NCBI GenBank assembly: GCA_013388855.1
Contig: JACAEM010000030.1
Location: 1-35,050, forward strand
Length of the DNA stretch: 35,050 bases
From: Chloroflexota bacterium
Lineage (GTDB): Bacteria; Chloroflexota; Anaerolineae; Anaerolineales; Villigracilaceae
Direction: 5' to 3'
Position 1 is the stretch's first letter, and each line of letters starts with the position of its first letter. Positions 31,909 to 35,050 of the stretch are shown piece after piece. The notes below the pieces were generated by a model. The model searched no databases. It saw nothing but the letters and a program-made list of their open reading frames with translations, and was not told where the DNA came from. Both the position numbers and the translations under genes were made by a program.

Positions 31909-33645
31909 TTACTCAATCCCATCAAAAATATGATCGAGCGCGTCTTCGCTCACATCGAAGACGTGGTTGGTTTCGGGCAGGGGTTCTTTCGTCATCCATT
32001 CGGGGATGCGGTCGTCTTTGGCAGTGAACCCCGCGCGGCGGTTGAATTCGCGCTCCATTTTGATGGTCTGCTTGCCGAGTTCCTGCAGGATGTTATCGGG
32101 CAGGTCGTCCCAGCCGTAACGCGCCGCGAGCAGACGCTTCACCACGAAGTCGGGCGTGGCGGCGTAACCGAAGCCCGCGAAGATGCACGCGCCGAGGGTG
32201 TCGTAGCCCGCCATGTTGAACTGCGCGTTGCGCGAGACTTCAATTTGCACATTCGGGTCGAGATGGTTGATTTGCGCGCGGATGGTGAGACCTGCGGTAT
32301 GGTCGGCGCCCTGCGGCGTGGTCGCATAGGTCACGCCCGTGCCTTTGATGGAGCGCGGCTCGTAGGCGGACATCGCCTGTCCCTTCACGGCGGGGACACG
32401 CTCAATGTTGTACTTCTTCCCTGTGGCAACCGCGCCATCGCCGAGGACGCGTCCCAGTTCCGTGCCGCGGCGAATTTCATCAATCAATTTCATTGCATCG
32501 GCTTCACTCCCCCATTTCATCAGTCCTGCCTCTGCCGCGACGCCGAGCGCCGCGCCGATTTCAATCGAGTCGAGCCCCAAATCATTCACCTGCCAGTTCA
32601 GCCGCCCGATGCTGTCGAGCGAGTTGATGTCGAGGTTCGACCCCATCAAGCCGATGGTCTCGTATTCGAGCGGCGAGACGATGACCTTGCCGTCCTCCCC
32701 TCCAAAGACGTTCGAGCATTTGATCGTGCATCCCGCCATGCAGGCATGCGAAGGGTCGGATGGTTTGCCGCGCGTCAGCGTGAACTCGCGCAATTTTTCA
32801 CCGCTGATTTCCTCAACATCCGCGAAGGTACCGCGTGAAAAATTCTTCGCAGGCAATGCTGCGAAATTCTGTGTCATTTGCGCCATGGCAGCGGTGCCAT
32901 AATCGCGATACGTGATTGATTGTGGATGTTCCATCACCGCCTTGGTGTAATCCTTCTGCGCGGATTTGAACGCTTCGGGATTCGCGATGGGCGGCTTCTG
33001 CCCACCGGCGTTATCGAACACGATGGCTTTGATGCGCTTCGAGCCCATGACCGCGCCGAGTCCGCCGCGCGAGGCAATGCGCGACGGGATTTTGTCCTTG
33101 TCGAGATTCTGAATGCCCGCGGCTTTCATCTTCATCTCGCCGCCGGGACCGATGAGCGCGATGGCAACCTTATCGCCGTAGCGTTCAAGCAACTTCTCCG
33201 CCGAAGCGTACACGCCCAAGCCCGCGAGGCTTTGCCCTGAGAAATTCGAAGGGTCGTCCGCCTTTTCCCATTTCGCGCCGTTGAGCGAGAGATGCAACAC
33301 CCACAACGAATCATCTGCGGGCATGTCTTCGATGATGAGCGCATGGATGCCCATGGTCGCCATGTGGAGTCCCGTGCGCCCACCCGCGTTGGCTTCCTTG
33401 ATTCCGCCCGTGAGCGGAGATTTGCCGCCGATAGAGATGCGGTCGGTGGACGAGAGCATGTGACCGACGAGCAGACCAGGCGCGAAGATGAGTTTGTTGC
33501 CCGCGCCGAGGGGATCGGTTTTTGCATCCACTTCGTCGAGCAGAATGCGGGCGATGAGTCCGCGCCCGCCGAGTCGCTGCCAGGAGGCGGGGATGGGTTC
33601 GCGCTTGAGTTCGCGCGTACGGGTGTTGATGCGCCAGATTTGCAT
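31909..33645 (-). CDS. aldehyde ferredoxin oxidoreductase (tungstopterin enzyme)
   Basis: A 578-aa AOR-family protein with the three domains of the family. N-terminal GGRGLIARILLDEV and GGKSPLTGGIKEANAGGRTG bind tungstopterin; Cys302, Cys306 and Cys310 in ACMAGCTIKCSN with a later Cys in LGACIFAGFG are the 4Fe-4S ligands (spacing Cx3Cx3C rather than the Cx2Cx3C of the Pyrococcus enzyme). It probably oxidises aldehydes with ferredoxin. No partner subunit or cofactor gene is in the window. Confidence 0.93.
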   Translation of the reverse strand: MQIWRINTRTRELKREPIPASWQRLGGRGLIARILLDEVDAKTDPLGAGNKLIFAPGLLVGHMLSSTDRISIGGKSPLTGGIKEANAGGRTGLHMATMGIHALIIEDMPADDSLWVLHLSLNGAKWEKADDPSNFSGQSLAGLGVYASAEKLLERYGDKVAIALIGPGGEMKMKAAGIQNLDKDKIPSRIASRGGLGAVMGSKRIKAIVFDNAGGQKPPIANPEAFKSAQKDYTKAVMEHPQSITYRDYGTAAMAQMTQNFAALPAKNFSRGTFADVEEISGEKLREFTLTRGKPSDPSHACMAGCTIKCSNVFGGEDGKVIVSPLEYETIGLMGSNLDINSLDSIGRLNWQVNDLGLDSIEIGAALGVAAEAGLMKWGSEADAMKLIDEIRRGTELGRVLGDGAVATGKKYNIERVPAVKGQAMSAYEPRSIKGTGVTYATTPQGADHTAGLTIRAQINHLDPNVQIEVSRNAQFNMAGYDTLGACIFAGFGYAATPDFVVKRLLAARYGWDDLPDNILQELGKQTIKMEREFNRRAGFTAKDDRIPEWMTKEPLPETNHVFDVSEDALDHIFDGIE

Positions 33646-33659
33646 GGGTGGCTCCTAAT

Positions 33660-33768
33660 TTTTACAGGTTTACAAGTTGGAAAGTTTACAGGTTAGAAAG
33701 TTTACACGCAGCATGTTTTCAACTTTCAAACATCTCAACCTGCCAACCTTCCAACCTTCTAACTCTCG
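33660..33768. repeat. octamer-type inverted intergenic repeat, best example
   Basis: Left arm in 8-bp steps: AGGTTTAC, AAGTTGGA, AAGTTTAC, AGGTTAGA, AAGTTTAC. After a short core, right arm in 8-bp steps: TTTTCAAC, TTTCAAAC, ATCTCAAC, CTGCCAAC, CTTCCAAC, CTTCTAAC, TCTCGAAC. The right units are the complement pattern of the left units. Confidence 0.75.
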
Positions 33769-35050
33769 AACAGACTTACTACCGCTTCTCGAAATACCTT
33801 CGTATGATACTCCACATCTGCTTCGGTGGTGTCGGCGGAGATGAGCGCCATGTTGTGGAAGGGTGTCATGAGGATGCCGCGGTTGAGGGCGAAGAGATGC
33901 ATGTAGCGGTCGAGTTCGGGGTCCACGGCGGCGTGCGCCTCCCCTCCGTTGCGCGGCGGCGTGGGACGGAACCAGTATTCAGAGCGGTTGCCGAGACGTT
34001 TGACGATCCACGGCAGGTTGAATTCCTTGATGACGCCCTCCACGCCTGCGGTGAATTTCTCCTGCAGGGCGATGGCTTTTTTGTAAAAGTCCTCGGTCAG
34101 GACGTTTTGAAGCGTGGCTTTCATCGCGGCGATGGAGAGGGCGTTGCCCGCCAGAGTCCCGCCGATGCCGCCCACGTCGGCGTCGTTGACGTTCAGTTTG
34201 GCGGCGAAGGCGCGGCTCACTTCTTCGGTGAAGCCATAGACCGCGGCGGGGACGCCTCCAGCGAGGGGCTTGCCGAGGGTCAGGAAATCAGGCTGAAGTC
34301 CGAATGAGGCGGTGTATCCGCCAGGACCCGCGCAGATAGTGTGAGTCTCGTCAATGATGAGATAAGTCCCGTACTTGCGCGTCAATTCCCGCAACGCATC
34401 ATGATAGCCAGGTTCGGGATGGATGATGCCGATGTTGGTCATGGCGGGTTCGGCGAGGACGGCAGCGACATCGCGGGCGGAGAGGGCGGTTTCGAGCGCG
34501 GCAACGTCGTTGAACTCGATGACCTTGCTGGTGAGGCGCGGGTCAATTTGCGGACCCATGTTGTTGGGGCGCGGAATGGGCGTGCCTTCCTCGTCGAGCG
34601 AGATGAAGGTCTCGTCCACCGAGCCGTGATAACAATAGTTGAAGACGAGGATTTTGGGGCGTCCCGTGATGAGGCGCGCCATGCGCAGCGCGAATCGGTT
34701 CGCGTCGGTGGCGGTGAGGGCAAACTGCCAGTAGGGCAGACCGAAACGGCGCTGGAGTTCTTCGCCAACCCAGATGACATCCTCATACGGCAGCATGAGC
34801 GTGATGCCTTTTTGAATCTGCTCGTTGATGGCGGCAACGGTCGCGTCGGGGCTGTGACCTGTCATCGCGCCCGTGTCGCCGAGGCAGAAATCAATGTAGG
34901 AGTTGCCGTCCACGTCGGTGAAGCGCGCGCCTTTCGCCTCTTTGACGAAGACGGGGAACGAGCCCGCCCAGCGAATCATCCACAGCATCGGCACGCCGCC
35001 GTGCAGCGACTTGCGCGCCCGCTGGTAGAGTTCGTAGGATTTGGGATGGG
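33759..35050 (-). CDS. class III (PLP) aminotransferase, 5' end outside the window
   Basis: At least 430 aa; a GTG at 34994 is in frame, but the frame stays open to the edge with residues (KSYELYQRARKSLHGGVP) that fit the family, so the start lies beyond 35050. FTDVDGNSYIDFCLGDTGAMTGH is the N-terminal glutamate-1-semialdehyde aminomutase-like block; LIIDETHTICAGPGG binds PLP and TLGKPLAGGVPAAVYGF holds the Schiff-base Lys. Substrate not certain. It lies 113 nt before the AOR gene on the same strand, with an octamer repeat between. Confidence 0.9.
   Translation of the reverse strand, partial: HPKSYELYQRARKSLHGGVPMLWMIRWAGSFPVFVKEAKGARFTDVDGNSYIDFCLGDTGAMTGHSPDATVAAINEQIQKGITLMLPYEDVIWVGEELQRRFGLPYWQFALTATDANRFALRMARLITGRPKILVFNYCYHGSVDETFISLDEEGTPIPRPNNMGPQIDPRLTSKVIEFNDVAALETALSARDVAAVLAEPAMTNIGIIHPEPGYHDALRELTRKYGTYLIIDETHTICAGPGGYTASFGLQPDFLTLGKPLAGGVPAAVYGFTEEVSRAFAAKLNVNDADVGGIGGTLAGNALSIAAMKATLQNVLTEDFYKKAIALQEKFTAGVEGVIKEFNLPWIVKRLGNRSEYWFRPTPPRNGGEAHAAVDPELDRYMHLFALNRGILMTPFHNMALISADTTEADVEYHTKVFREAVVSLFES

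Overview
The window looks like a chromosomal segment of a bacterium of the Chloroflexota, most likely Anaerolineae. This is an inference from protein flavour, the tungsten-type aldehyde ferredoxin oxidoreductase, Thr/Pro-rich lipoproteins and the abundance of short intergenic repeats; no rRNA or other marker gene is present to prove it. Three blocks can be read: a complete type III-B CRISPR-Cas locus (1-13.2 kb), a housekeeping block with a MoxR/DUF58 operon and a nine-gene histidine operon (14-24.9 kb), and a mixed block of redox, lipoprotein, NYN nuclease, nucleotidyltransferase, glycosyltransferase and AOR genes with two tRNAs (24.9-35.05 kb).

CRISPR block. Everything is transcribed right to left. 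A clear sigma70-type promoter (12978-13006) drives cmr1-cas10(cmr2)-cmr3-cmr4-cmr5-cmr6-crn2-SAVED, nearly all joined by 1-8 nt overlaps or gaps. After a 98-nt gap come cas6, a stand-alone reverse transcriptase, cas1, cas2, a leader of about 270 nt, and an array of at least 31 repeats that runs off the left edge. Cas10 has the GGDD cyclase motif but no HD nuclease domain. Defence beyond Cmr4 RNA cleavage would therefore depend on cyclic oligoadenylate signalling. The two genes at the end of the operon fit this: a DUF1874 ring nuclease (Crn2, cellular relative of viral AcrIII-1) and a 160-aa protein with one membrane helix followed by what looks like half of a SAVED sensor domain. The latter is the best candidate for a poorly described membrane effector. 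The separate Cas6, RT, Cas1 and Cas2 genes suggest spacer acquisition from RNA. About 100 bp upstream of the cmr promoter lies an array of four or five GCGCAT-centred sites spaced exactly 22 bp apart, a candidate operator.

Housekeeping block. An HU-like gene with a strong terminator and a metallo-beta-lactamase/DUF58/MoxR operon precede hisG-D-C-B-H-A-F-I-E (order of transcription). Upstream of hisG, an unlisted 30-codon leader peptide (24749-24841) carries seven His codons within ten, followed by mutually exclusive RNA hairpins and an intrinsic terminator: a his attenuator. Its promoter places the transcript start only about 4 nt before the ATG. Most gaps of the his operon hold short dispersed repeats, one family built from 8-bp units in inverted arrangement.

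Right block. tRNA-Arg(UCG), a small ORF, a glutaredoxin overlapping an FAD oxidoreductase, a lipoprotein, a NYN/LOTUS-type protein, a two-helix membrane protein, an ANT(6)-like nucleotidyltransferase, a glycosyltransferase on the other strand, tRNA-Thr(CGU), an aldehyde ferredoxin oxidoreductase and a class III aminotransferase cut by the window edge.
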